Shown here piece after piece: positions 17,065 to 25,058 of a stretch of 64,000 nucleotides of DNA. Every line of letters starts with the position of its first letter. The stretch's first letter is position 1. The position numbers and the translations under genes are program-made. Origin of the DNA: an uncultured Clostridium sp. (lineage in GTDB: Bacteria > Bacillota > Clostridia > Lachnospirales > Lachnospiraceae); contig NZ_URHZ01000003.1 in the NCBI RefSeq assembly GCF_900547735.1, positions 1 through 64,000 of the forward strand, read 5' to 3'. The notes beneath the pieces are model-generated. The model searched no databases. It was not told the DNA's origin and worked only from the letters and a program-made list of their open reading frames with translations.

Positions 17065-18099
17065 TTATTTCAGTTCCGGAAGGTGCTCCCTGATATATCT
17101 TCCCCTCGCCACTTCCAGTTCATCCTTGCCGAGCGGCTGCCTGGAATACTTCTGAAGGTTCGCCGGCTGGATGCCTATCATGATATTGTAAATGCTGACA
17201 AATTCCTTTGTCTCCACGAGGCCGTCCGCAATGCCCGCCCGTAAATGGGAGAGAAACGTCATCGCCTCTTTCATTGAAAGCTTTCTCGCGTATTTCAGAA
17301 CACCGTATGATTTGTACACCTCATCCTCACGGAGCAGCCGGTGTTTTGCGAGGGATGCCTCCCTCACCTCCCGCTCCTGGCCGGAAAGCTGGACGGCCAC
17401 ATTGCTCACCAGTTCCATAATTTCCTGCTCATTCACTCCCAGAGTTTTCTGGTTATATATCTCATAGAGATCGCCGCTGTTCTCCGAACCTCGTCCGTAA
17501 ACTCCCCTCACCGTCGTTCCGAACCGGCTCATATCCCCCAGAAGCTCCTGAAACCGCTTGCTTGTTGAAAGGGACGGCAGGTGTACAACAACGGACGCCT
17601 TCATTCCCGTTCCCACATTAGTAGGATAGGATGTCAGATAGCCGTACTTGCTGCTGAATGCATAAGGGAACTTTTCGTTGATATAGTCATCCAGCCGGTC
17701 GGCCTCCTCATAGCATTCTTTCAGTCTCAGTCCCGGCGCAAGCACCTGCAGGCGGATGTGATCATCGCCGTTTAATACCAGGCTCACCGCCTCATCCTCC
17801 GAATAAACAATGCTGCCCGGAGTCGTTTTCTCCATCAGTGTTTTATTGAGCAGGCGGCGCTCCCGCAGTTCCATGCGGTCCAGCTCCTCCATCTTTTCCA
17901 GTGTCCTGCACTCATACCTGCGGCCGTCCGTCTCCTTCAGATTCTTCAGTTCCTGGGTCATCAGGCCTACCATATATCTGGCTTCATCCTCCTCAAGCCT
18001 GGAGGGGAACTTGTATTCTTCCCAGTTTCTTGAAAGACGAATCCGGCTGGATACGATATTGGACGGATCATTTTTCACTTTTTCAAACCATCTCGTCAT
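17065..18099 (-). CDS. mcsB: Protein-arginine kinase McsB
   Basis: Phosphorylates arginines of damaged proteins and marks them for ClpC-ClpP. The sequence belongs to the guanido-kinase-like family: NIVSSRIRLSRNW near residue 15, EDEAVSLVLNGDDHIRLQVL, YLTSYPTNVGTGMKASVVVHLP (the ATP/guanido-binding region), and the C-terminal segment GLVETKEFVSIYNIMIGIQPANL. 344 residues fits the family. It overlaps the end of mcsA by 17 bases, so translation is coupled, and precedes clpC. Confidence 0.96.
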   Translation of the reverse strand: MTRWFEKVKNDPSNIVSSRIRLSRNWEEYKFPSRLEEDEARYMVGLMTQELKNLKETDGRRYECRTLEKMEELDRMELRERRLLNKTLMEKTTPGSIVYSEDEAVSLVLNGDDHIRLQVLAPGLRLKECYEEADRLDDYINEKFPYAFSSKYGYLTSYPTNVGTGMKASVVVHLPSLSTSKRFQELLGDMSRFGTTVRGVYGRGSENSGDLYEIYNQKTLGVNEQEIMELVSNVAVQLSGQEREVREASLAKHRLLREDEVYKSYGVLKYARKLSMKEAMTFLSHLRAGIADGLVETKEFVSIYNIMIGIQPANLQKYSRQPLGKDELEVARGRYIREHLPELK

Positions 18100-18652
18100 T
18101 CTTTTCTTTCTCCTCTTTTAAGGCTTTTATTTTATCCCGGCACACGGCCGCTTCCTCGTAATCTTCATTCCTGATTGCTGCCTGCAAATGTCTCTCCAGT
18201 TGTTTTATCTGCTCATCCGCAGAGAACTCCATCACGCCACCGCTAGTGACCTCTGCCGACGTCTTCCCCATCCGGCGTATCTTCGGCTGTTTGCCGGTGT
18301 GGCTTGCACTCTCCTGGAGCTTCTTAATCTTCTCTCCAATCAGCAGATCAAACACATGGTAACAGTCCGCACAGCCGAAACGGCTGTTTTCCACGAATTC
18401 CTCGTATGTGGTCCCACATGTGGGACAGGCCACCTCATCCATCTTCTGCTGTCTGGCCGCGGAAGACTGCAGTCCCAAAAGACTCGACAGAAGCTTGCCA
18501 AGGGGGAATTCCCCCTCAATAATTGCGGAATAAGGCCCAAAGTCCATTTCCTGCGCACATTGGGAGCAGAGGTTATGCTCTGTCTTTACCCCATTGATTA
18601 CTTCTGTGTATTTAATATTTGCTTCGCGAATTCTGCATTTCTCACATAACAT
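18083..18652 (-). CDS. mcsA: McsA, activator of the McsB arginine kinase
   Basis: Zinc-binding partner of McsB. CxxC pairs are visible at CEKCRIRE, CSQCAQE, CPTCGTTYEE and CADCYHV, giving two zinc sites, followed by a C-terminal UVR-type motif (NEDYEEAAVCRDKIKALKEE). 189 residues is typical. First structural gene after the GntR-type regulator and overlapping mcsB. Confidence 0.94.
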   Translation of the reverse strand: MLCEKCRIREANIKYTEVINGVKTEHNLCSQCAQEMDFGPYSAIIEGEFPLGKLLSSLLGLQSSAARQQKMDEVACPTCGTTYEEFVENSRFGCADCYHVFDLLIGEKIKKLQESASHTGKQPKIRRMGKTSAEVTSGGVMEFSADEQIKQLERHLQAAIRNEDYEEAAVCRDKIKALKEEKEKNDEMV

Positions 18653-18683
18653 TATCTAACCCTCCATTAAAGGATACCCGGTT

Positions 18684-19055
18684 TTATCCGGAAAAAGCGT
18701 CAAAAATAGAATCTACCAGCCGGTGTACTTCTTCGCGGCTCACATTCTTGCAGGCTCCCCTGGCAAGAATGACGCTTAAGTCGCGTTCCAGTTCCTGTAT
18801 CGCCCTGATCTTATCTGCATCCAGAGAGATAACGGCGCCCCTGCGGCGGTCCAGTTTGACAAAGCCTTCCTGTTTTAATACAGAATATGCTTTGTTTACC
18901 GTATGCATGTTAATCCCTATATCATCGGCCAGTTGGCGCACCGATGGGAGCGTCTCTCCCTCGCGGAGCCGCTCCGTCGCTATTCCTATAATAATCTGGT
19001 TCCTAAGCTGAATATAAATCGCTTCATCGCTGTTAAAGTCGATCTCTACAATCAT
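18684..19055 (-). CDS. GntR-family (YtrA-type) repressor at the head of the mcsA-mcsB-clpC operon
   Basis: A 123-residue regulator: a GntR winged helix (AIYIQLRNQIIIGIATERL, TLPSVRQLADDIGINMHTV, AYSVLKQEGFVKLDRRRGA) followed only by a short helical tail, as in the YtrA subfamily, which lacks a large effector domain. In most Firmicutes the gene at this place is ctsR; no CtsR-like sequence is seen here. A perfect dyad, TTGTTATA/TATAACAA, lies in its promoter over the -10 box and is of the kind bound by YtrA-type repressors, so autoregulation and control of the protein-quality operon are likely. Inducer unknown. Confidence 0.87.
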   Translation of the reverse strand: MIVEIDFNSDEAIYIQLRNQIIIGIATERLREGETLPSVRQLADDIGINMHTVNKAYSVLKQEGFVKLDRRRGAVISLDADKIRAIQELERDLSVILARGACKNVSREEVHRLVDSIFDAFSG

Positions 19056-19076
19056 AATCCACCATCTTTCGTCATT

Positions 19077-19099
19077 TTGTTATAGCGATTATATAACAA
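19077..19099 (-). promoter_or_regulatory. Operator-like perfect palindrome over the -10 box
   Basis: TTGTTATA (19077-19084) and TATAACAA (19092-19099) are exact inverted repeats separated by seven bases. The -10 element is embedded in the site, so a bound protein would block RNA polymerase. Confidence 0.75.
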
Positions 19100-19116
19100 A
19101 GTGAACATGAAGTCAA
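19088..19116 (-). promoter_or_regulatory. Strong sigma-A promoter of the GntR-mcsA-mcsB-clpC operon
   Basis: Minus strand: -35 TTGACT (19111-19116), 17-base spacer, consensus -10 TATAAT (19088-19093). Confidence 0.85.
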
Positions 19117-19166
19117 CCTGCAAGTGGAATACGCAAAATTTCAACTTCCAGGGAAAATATACAGGC

Positions 19167-19217
19167 GGACCGGACATGCACACTGCAGTTCTCCCTGCTT
19201 TCGTGCATGTCCGGTCC
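19167..19217 (-). terminator. Long hairpin downstream of the cohesin gene, probable terminator
   Basis: Perfect 15-base arms GGACCGGACATGCAC (19167-19181) and GTGCATGTCCGGTCC (19203-19217). It follows the stop of the minus-strand cohesin gene and precedes the stress-operon promoter; a clear T run is missing. Confidence 0.65.
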
Positions 19218-19263
19218 GTATGCCGGTGTTAAGGAAATCTCAGCGAGACTTCCACCGTATCAT

Positions 19264-21777
19264 TTAGTTCAAATCAAGAAATTCAAAATCGTCGTCATCG
19301 CGCGGAGCGGGTTTTCTGGTTCTTTCCCCGGTTCTGGCGGCGCGGGCGCGCCTCTCGTCTTCCTGGCGTTCCCTCTCTAATCGTTCCCTGGTTCTTCTGG
19401 CCCGCTCGGCGCGTTCCATCTCCCTCTGGCGGATGGCCTCTTCCATTCCCGTATCCTGGCTTCTGACGGGCTTTGCCGCATATCGCTGCTCGGGATAACC
19501 CTGGGCGCTCCGACCGGATTCCTGACTTCTTCTTTCCGGATAACCCTGGGTGCTCCGGCCCGGCTCCGGATTTCTTCTCTCAGGATAGCCCTGGGCGCCT
19601 CGCCCCGGCTCCGGATTTCTTCTCTCAGGATAGCCCTGGGCGCCTCGGCCCGGCTCCGGATTTCTTCTCTCGGGATAGCCCTGGGCGCCTCGGCCCGGCT
19701 CCGGACTTCGTCTTTCAGGATAGCCCTGGGCGCTTCGGCCCGGCTCTGGATTTCTTCTTTCAGGATAGCCCTGGGCGCTTCGGCCCGGCTCCGGATTTCT
19801 TCTCTCAGGATAGCCCTGGGCGCTTCGGCCCGGCTCTGGATTTCTTCTTTCAGGATAGCCCTGGGTGCTTCGGCCTGGTTCCGGGTTTCTTCTCTCAGGA
19901 TAGTTCTGAGCGTTCCGGCCTGATTCCGGATTTCTTCTTTCAGGGTAACCCTGGGTGCTCCGCCCTGATTCCGGATTTCTCCCCGCCGGATTTCTCCCCG
20001 CCGGATTTACCTGCTCCGGACGTCTCTGGGATGTGCGGTTCTGCTCGGAACTTCTCGGTTCCGGGCGTCTCTGAGCCGGATAGCCCGGTTCTGCCGTTCC
20101 CGCCATTCTGCGCACTGCAGCATCCTGATATCCCGCATTCTGGCCATATTTCGCCGCCCTTGCAGGCTCCTGTCCTCTTCTTTGCTCTGCCTGAAGACGT
20201 TCGTCTCCGGCAAGGCGTCTTCTCTGTTCCATGCCGTCCTCGGCAATTCTGCCCGTCCTGGCTGCCTGTCCCTGTCTCTTCCTGTCTTCCTCTTCCTGCA
20301 TCGCCCTGCGCTTTACCGGTGTCGGCGCTTCATCGCGCTCCGATCTTCCCGCATGTTCTCTCCTGCGCATCAGCAGGTTAATCACCATAAAGAAAAGAAT
20401 CAGGCAGACTACAATCAGAACCACAATAACAATAAATCTGAGATCGTAATCCTTGCAGAGTGCATTATAATCATCCAGAAGCTTTGTAACCTGTGCTTCG
20501 TCAAACTGACTCTCCAGTGCAGGGTCTTCAAAGTAACGCTGGAATGTTTTTTCTGCTATATCGTAACGGTAAAGTCCCTTTTCACCGCTCTCATTCATAC
20601 CGTAAATAACACAGTACTTTTGTTCCTCATCGGTCTTCCATACCCATCCCTTGACTTTTGCGTCTCCATTCAACTGGATGGCGGTCTGGGCAAATCCTTC
20701 CGGAACTTCGATGGTATCATCAATCGGCAGGACCACGATTGCCCTTGCCACACTGTCGATCGTCACATAAGGCGACAATGCCCCCGATTCCGGCACATAG
20801 ATATAGAATGAACCGTTTCCGTCGCTTCCCTGGAGATAAATCAGGGTAAGTCCGTTGCCTGTCCCTGCCATAATCTCCGTACCGTTATAAGTGCAGGTAG
20901 ACTGGGTATATCCCGCCGGAAGAGCCGCAGGGTCAAACGACGACGCCACGCTGTATTCCACTCCGTCAATATCGGCCTTCAGTTCACCGACCACAGCACT
21001 GCCCGTAACCATGGCCTCTCCGGCCTCCGTGGCCGGTACTTCCGAAGATTCAGATTTATTGACTGTAATCGTATAGGATTTTACAGTCTGGCCGTCCTCC
21101 GCGGTAACTTTACATACCACGGTGTTGGCTCCCGTCTTGAGGCCGGAACCTCCGGTGACCTTTGTTTTTGCCTTGGCATCCTTGGCATCGGCGCTGACTG
21201 CGATTTTATCCACATCGCCGCCGACATTTACCGTATAGGACATTACGTCCGGTGAAAAAGCCGGTGACAGCTGTCCCGGCGATACTTTCAGTGAGGCAAG
21301 GGCCGCTTCGCTGGAATACGTCGCAGGAGCCTTGACTTTTACCGCCGATGAACCCACCTTTGTAACATTGACGGCCTGGGTATCCGCATCGTAAACCTCA
21401 TGGCTTGCTACGGATATCGACGTGTCGCCCGCCTGTACCGCCTTGAATTTAAGCGTATAGGCAAATTCCTTTGTCGTATTGGAATCCATCGTTCCCACAA
21501 GGCGCACGGAACCGGCGCCTCCATTGGCATTATTCCCGCTGACAAACTCAATATGCGACTGATCATAAGATAAAACCAGATCGGAAGCCCCGAGGTTTCC
21601 GTCTGTGGCCGTAACCTTGACCGTCACATTAAATTCCTGTCCCACCGTCGTACTCGGATCGGAAAATGATATCTTTGCGCTGGCTGCAAAAGCCTCAAAG
21701 CCTCCAAACGGCATGGCCAGACAAAGGGCACATGCAGCAATCAGGCTGGTAACTATATTTCTTACTCTTCTGTTCAT
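19264..21777 (-). CDS. Membrane-anchored cohesin-domain protein with a repetitive cytoplasmic tail
   Basis: Residue numbers count from the in-frame GTG at 21789; the chosen ATG is 21777, residue 5. Signal peptide to about residue 36; cohesin-type beta domain about 38-153 (AKISFSDPSTTVGQEFNV, LVLSYDQSHIEF, YTLKFKAVQAGDTSISV); a cadherin-like beta-sandwich about 163-246; an unrecognised domain about 270-425; one membrane helix about 451-473 (FIVIVVLIVVCLILFFMVI) followed by Arg-rich residues, so the rest should be cytoplasmic. The tail is Arg/Pro/Gln-rich with 11 tandem 15-residue repeats (RNPEPGRSAQGYPER type), a charged helix and an acidic end DDDDFEFLDLN. It directly follows the dockerin-bearing hydrolase gene, so it is a likely membrane docking partner for that enzyme. 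Confidence 0.82.
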   Translation of the reverse strand: MNRRVRNIVTSLIAACALCLAMPFGGFEAFAASAKISFSDPSTTVGQEFNVTVKVTATDGNLGASDLVLSYDQSHIEFVSGNNANGGAGSVRLVGTMDSNTTKEFAYTLKFKAVQAGDTSISVASHEVYDADTQAVNVTKVGSSAVKVKAPATYSSEAALASLKVSPGQLSPAFSPDVMSYTVNVGGDVDKIAVSADAKDAKAKTKVTGGSGLKTGANTVVCKVTAEDGQTVKSYTITVNKSESSEVPATEAGEAMVTGSAVVGELKADIDGVEYSVASSFDPAALPAGYTQSTCTYNGTEIMAGTGNGLTLIYLQGSDGNGSFYIYVPESGALSPYVTIDSVARAIVVLPIDDTIEVPEGFAQTAIQLNGDAKVKGWVWKTDEEQKYCVIYGMNESGEKGLYRYDIAEKTFQRYFEDPALESQFDEAQVTKLLDDYNALCKDYDLRFIVIVVLIVVCLILFFMVINLLMRRREHAGRSERDEAPTPVKRRAMQEEEDRKRQGQAARTGRIAEDGMEQRRRLAGDERLQAEQRRGQEPARAAKYGQNAGYQDAAVRRMAGTAEPGYPAQRRPEPRSSEQNRTSQRRPEQVNPAGRNPAGRNPESGRSTQGYPERRNPESGRNAQNYPERRNPEPGRSTQGYPERRNPEPGRSAQGYPERRNPEPGRSAQGYPERRNPEPGRSAQGYPERRSPEPGRGAQGYPERRNPEPGRGAQGYPERRNPEPGRGAQGYPERRNPEPGRSTQGYPERRSQESGRSAQGYPEQRYAAKPVRSQDTGMEEAIRQREMERAERARRTRERLERERQEDERRARAARTGERTRKPAPRDDDDFEFLDLN
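19487..19978 (-). repeat. Tandem 45-base repeat, about 11 copies, within the cohesin gene
   Basis: Units of 45 bases (plus strand: TTTCTTCTCTCAGGATAGCC then CTGGGCGC ... CGGCCCGGCTCCGGA) encode 15-residue repeats R-N-P-E-P-G-R-S/G-A/T-Q-G-Y-P-E-R. Copies differ by few bases, which points to recent expansion or conversion. Confidence 0.9.
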
Positions 21778-21789
21778 AATCTCTCCCAC

Positions 21790-24429
21790 CTAGTTCAGTT
21801 TCTGACTCCCCAGAATATCCTTCTGCATTGCCAGGATATCCATGATGTCGACTTTCCCGTTGCCATTGACATCGGTGGCCTTCTCAAACGAGCCCGTAAG
21901 GGTTTCAAGCCCGAGGATATGCCTCTGTGCTTTCAGCACATCCAGAATATTTAATTTACCGTCACCGTTATTATCCCCCTTCACGATCACTTCATAGCGG
22001 ACCGTGGGAGAACCGTCGGAACCGAAAGCCTGGACAAGGTTGCCCGTGCCCACGCCTCCGGTGACTTCTCCGCCCGATGAGTTATAAACCTTTACAATAC
22101 TTCCCGCTCCCGCCGCGGTCAGGGATGCTGCAAGCTGTGCCGCAGTTACGCCGGCGCTGACGGTCTGTGTTCCGCCGCTTCCCGTGCCTGAAGAACCGCT
22201 CCCGCCGGGCGTAGAGCCGGGTGTTGTTCCTGACGTTGGGCCGGATGTTGAGCCCGGTGTTCCTGAGCTTCCCCCGGGACCCACCAGATTGGAGGGATCC
22301 GACGAGGTGCCGAAGCCGGATACATTGCTGCCCGGAGCCATCGGCCCATTCGTATTGCCCGACTCTATCCCGGAACCGGAGCCGTCCGGAGCAATAATCT
22401 GTACATCCGATCCGCCTCCCGAATTGCCGGAAGAACTGCCGCCCGGACTACTTACCGTACCGCCTCCCGGGCCTGTTCCAGGTCCGCCCCCGGGGCCGGA
22501 ACCCGAACTGCCTCCCGAACCGGAGTTCACTCCGCTGCCGATAGAATTAGAATAGGTCGGACCATTGTCCTGACGCACAACATGAATCACATAATTTCTG
22601 ATGCTTCCGTTCTGTGCCTTGACAGCCACGGTAATATCATTGTTGCCGCTCTGCAGATTAATATTTCCCGTTCCGCTGACGGTTGATTTGGAATCGATCA
22701 CGGAAGCCGCCACCGTCACACTGCTGACGGAATGGTCCACAATCAGATCATAGGATTCCGTATCCCTGTTAAAAGTAGGGGTAAGGGCAAATCCGTCCAC
22801 TCCAAGGCCGGACAGCTTATTGTTCGGGCTGCCGTCAATCGTTGGCTTTACACATGCCGTAGCCGGCATATTCTTATAAACCGGAATGGAGAACTCCAGA
22901 GCCGTTGTCTTGAGCGCACTGATTTTAGCCAGGGTGAGCCCCTCCGCCGCCGCTGCGAGGACGTTGGTCATATACTGGTGTTTATAGAGGTTGTCCCCCT
23001 GTACGTTGAATTTTTTCAGATAAAGAGTATCCTGTCCGCGTTTTACATAATTATTTCCATAGTAAATAGATCCGCCGAGTATGGACTTTTCCACGCTGTT
23101 CCATGGACGTTCATAGCTGCCGGACTGTGATGCCCACCAGAGTCCTCTCTCGACTGCTCCCATGGAGCCGGACTGATAGGCTTCAATGTTAAAAAAGTTA
23201 TAATATCCCTGATATCCTGAAACGGTACCCGATATACTGCGGCCGGTTCCCTGGCTGCCCTGCTCCTGGATAATCATCGAGGCCAGGATATAAGGATTTA
23301 CGCCCGACTGGGCTGCCGCATTCATGATAATATCAATATAGGAACTGCTGCCCGACACCGGAGCCGTACCGCCGGAATTACCGGAATTACTGCCGGAATC
23401 GGAAAATCCCGAGTTTCCGCCCATTCCCGGTCCGTAAGCCGTCATAACACGGTCCACCTGATGGTCGCTGATCGAGGCAAGCGGTGAAATCGGAGAAACA
23501 ACCTGACCGTTATCCCCTGAACCGGAACTGCCTCCCGGGCCGGAACCCGACTCCGAGCCGGGGCCTGAACCAGGTCCTGAGCCGGGACCGCCCCCGGAAC
23601 TGCCGGAGCCGGAGGAATCCCCGGAAGAACTTCCTCCGGACGGCGCCGTGCCTCCTCCTGCGCTGCCTGCGAGGAAAGTACCGGCCACCATGCTTTCCAG
23701 TCCTTCTCTCGTATGGATAGAGCTGTCATAGGACTGCTTCATGAACTGGAAAATATATTTTTCATTTAAAAAATTTCTCGGATCCATATAGTAGCGGATG
23801 ATATCCTCCGACGCCTGGACCCAGGAATTGCCGTCAAAACCTGGCCATGAACCGGTATCCCAGTCATAGGCTCCCGTTGCGGTCGATTTCCAGGAAGAAA
23901 TATTCTCTCTTCCCACCAGGTTTCTTCCGATTACGCTCTCGTTCTCTACCGCGGTATTCCAGTCCAGGTTGGTCTGAAGGGCCGTAAACGTCCATTTGGG
24001 ATACATGGCGTGAAGTTCACGCAGTCCCGGCTTGTAGCTTTCCGGAAATCCCTGGCTGTTCATATAGCTCTCAAAGTCACCGTCGGATGTAATTACCGTT
24101 GGAAATTTTATGTAGTCACTGGATGCATATCCGACTGTCTCGGCTCCGCCGCCTCCGCTGAACCGTATCTGATACCACAGTTTCCCGTCTGTCCCGGTCT
24201 GCTCACCGATTACGGTAACCGCCGCCCCATGAGACAGTTTGGCCACTGCCTGATAGGAAGTGCCCGGTCCGCTTCGCACATTCAGATTCGTCGCATTGAC
24301 CGAGGCAGTCCGCTCACTTGCCATGCTGACCATACCGGATAATCCCGTATGTCCCGCCTGCCATGGGCTGAAGGCCATAATACAGCCAAGCAGCAGAGCA
24401 ACCACCCTCTTATATCCCTTTTTTTTCAT
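21790..24429 (-). CDS. Secreted SH3b-glucosaminidase-type cell-wall hydrolase with C-terminal dockerin
   Basis: Signal peptide (KKKGYKRVVALLLGCIMAFS), then an SH3b domain (ATNLNVRSGPGTSYQAV ... GYASSDYIKF), then a peptidoglycan glucosaminidase-type region in two parts (PKWTFTALQTNLDWNTAVE ... DPRNFLNEKYIFQFMKQSYD, and NPYILASMIIQEQGSQGTG with the likely catalytic Glu), interrupted by a Gly/Ser/Pro-rich linker. A cadherin-like beta-sandwich, a second low-complexity linker and a type I-like dockerin follow; the dockerin has two calcium loops (DNNGDGKLNILD and DVNGNGKVDIMD). ATG 24429 is chosen for the signal peptide and the GGGGAGAG ribosome site. It presumably cleaves GlcNAc linkages in peptidoglycan and docks on the cohesin encoded next door. 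Confidence 0.85.
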   Translation of the reverse strand: MKKKGYKRVVALLLGCIMAFSPWQAGHTGLSGMVSMASERTASVNATNLNVRSGPGTSYQAVAKLSHGAAVTVIGEQTGTDGKLWYQIRFSGGGGAETVGYASSDYIKFPTVITSDGDFESYMNSQGFPESYKPGLRELHAMYPKWTFTALQTNLDWNTAVENESVIGRNLVGRENISSWKSTATGAYDWDTGSWPGFDGNSWVQASEDIIRYYMDPRNFLNEKYIFQFMKQSYDSSIHTREGLESMVAGTFLAGSAGGGTAPSGGSSSGDSSGSGSSGGGPGSGPGSGPGSESGSGPGGSSGSGDNGQVVSPISPLASISDHQVDRVMTAYGPGMGGNSGFSDSGSNSGNSGGTAPVSGSSSYIDIIMNAAAQSGVNPYILASMIIQEQGSQGTGRSISGTVSGYQGYYNFFNIEAYQSGSMGAVERGLWWASQSGSYERPWNSVEKSILGGSIYYGNNYVKRGQDTLYLKKFNVQGDNLYKHQYMTNVLAAAAEGLTLAKISALKTTALEFSIPVYKNMPATACVKPTIDGSPNNKLSGLGVDGFALTPTFNRDTESYDLIVDHSVSSVTVAASVIDSKSTVSGTGNINLQSGNNDITVAVKAQNGSIRNYVIHVVRQDNGPTYSNSIGSGVNSGSGGSSGSGPGGGPGTGPGGGTVSSPGGSSSGNSGGGSDVQIIAPDGSGSGIESGNTNGPMAPGSNVSGFGTSSDPSNLVGPGGSSGTPGSTSGPTSGTTPGSTPGGSGSSGTGSGGTQTVSAGVTAAQLAASLTAAGAGSIVKVYNSSGGEVTGGVGTGNLVQAFGSDGSPTVRYEVIVKGDNNGDGKLNILDVLKAQRHILGLETLTGSFEKATDVNGNGKVDIMDILAMQKDILGSQKLN

Positions 24430-24547
24430 TCGTGTCTCTCCCCGTAATGCCTGAAACGGCATTTTCCTCTATATTTTCAAAACCTGCGAATTCTTTTCAA
24501 TCCCTTCCGGGTCAAAAAAGCGATTTGCCTGATTAGGCATTATGTAC

Positions 24548-24577
24548 ATTATAATGAAAACTACCATTATATGTCAA
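24548..24577 (-). promoter_or_regulatory. Strong promoter of the glucosaminidase-cohesin operon
   Basis: Minus strand: -35 TTGACA (24572-24577), 18-base spacer, -10 TATAAT (24548-24553). The leader contains a small hairpin AATGCC-GTTTCA-GGCATT shortly before the ribosome binding site. The rest of the gap to 25010 holds no gene that I can support. Confidence 0.85.
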
Positions 24578-25014
24578 CCTCATGAACAAAAGTTCACAGA
24601 ATATCCAGTAATTTACAGGAATTGTAAGATTTTCTTAACAAATTCTGCCTAACAGGATTGTGATGAGCATCAGAAGGATTAACACGGCCTGTCTTACCGT
24701 ATCCTTCCTGCACCACTTAAGCACTCTGACTGTCATATCCTCCTCCGTCTCCGGATCTGTTTTGGTATTTTTGCAAAACAGTCCCATTATCTATAGTATT
24801 ATATGCAGACAAGGGGGAGATGTTGACAGAAATTTTGAAAAAGTTGAGCGCGGACGGGAAGGGGAGGGGTGGAATAAGGGGGAAAAGGTGAGTCTTCAGT
24901 CCCGGACGGGGATGGCTGGCGGGGTGAAACTCCGGAAGAAAGAAATCTGCTGCGGGGACCGCTTTCGCTGATGGAGTGCGGAGCGGCTGCCAGGACGCCA
25001 TATTTATAGGCAAA

Positions 25015-25046
25015 AAAAGAGCAAAGACTCCTGTCCCTGCTCTTTT
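25015..25046 (-). terminator. Rho-independent terminator of the decarboxylase operon
   Basis: AAAAGAGCA (25015-25023) pairs with TGCTCTTTT (25038-25046); on the minus strand the stem runs into TTTTTTTG. Confidence 0.85.
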
Positions 25047-25058
25047 CCAAACTACCTT

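Noticed and set aside
19473..20381. Plus-strand repetitive open frame of 302 codons
   Set aside because: It only mirrors the 45-base repeats of the cohesin gene in another frame.
24660..25050. Small open frames on both strands in the gap before the decarboxylase operon
   Set aside because: No ribosome site, no recognisable protein, and overlapping frames on both strands; treated as intergenic.
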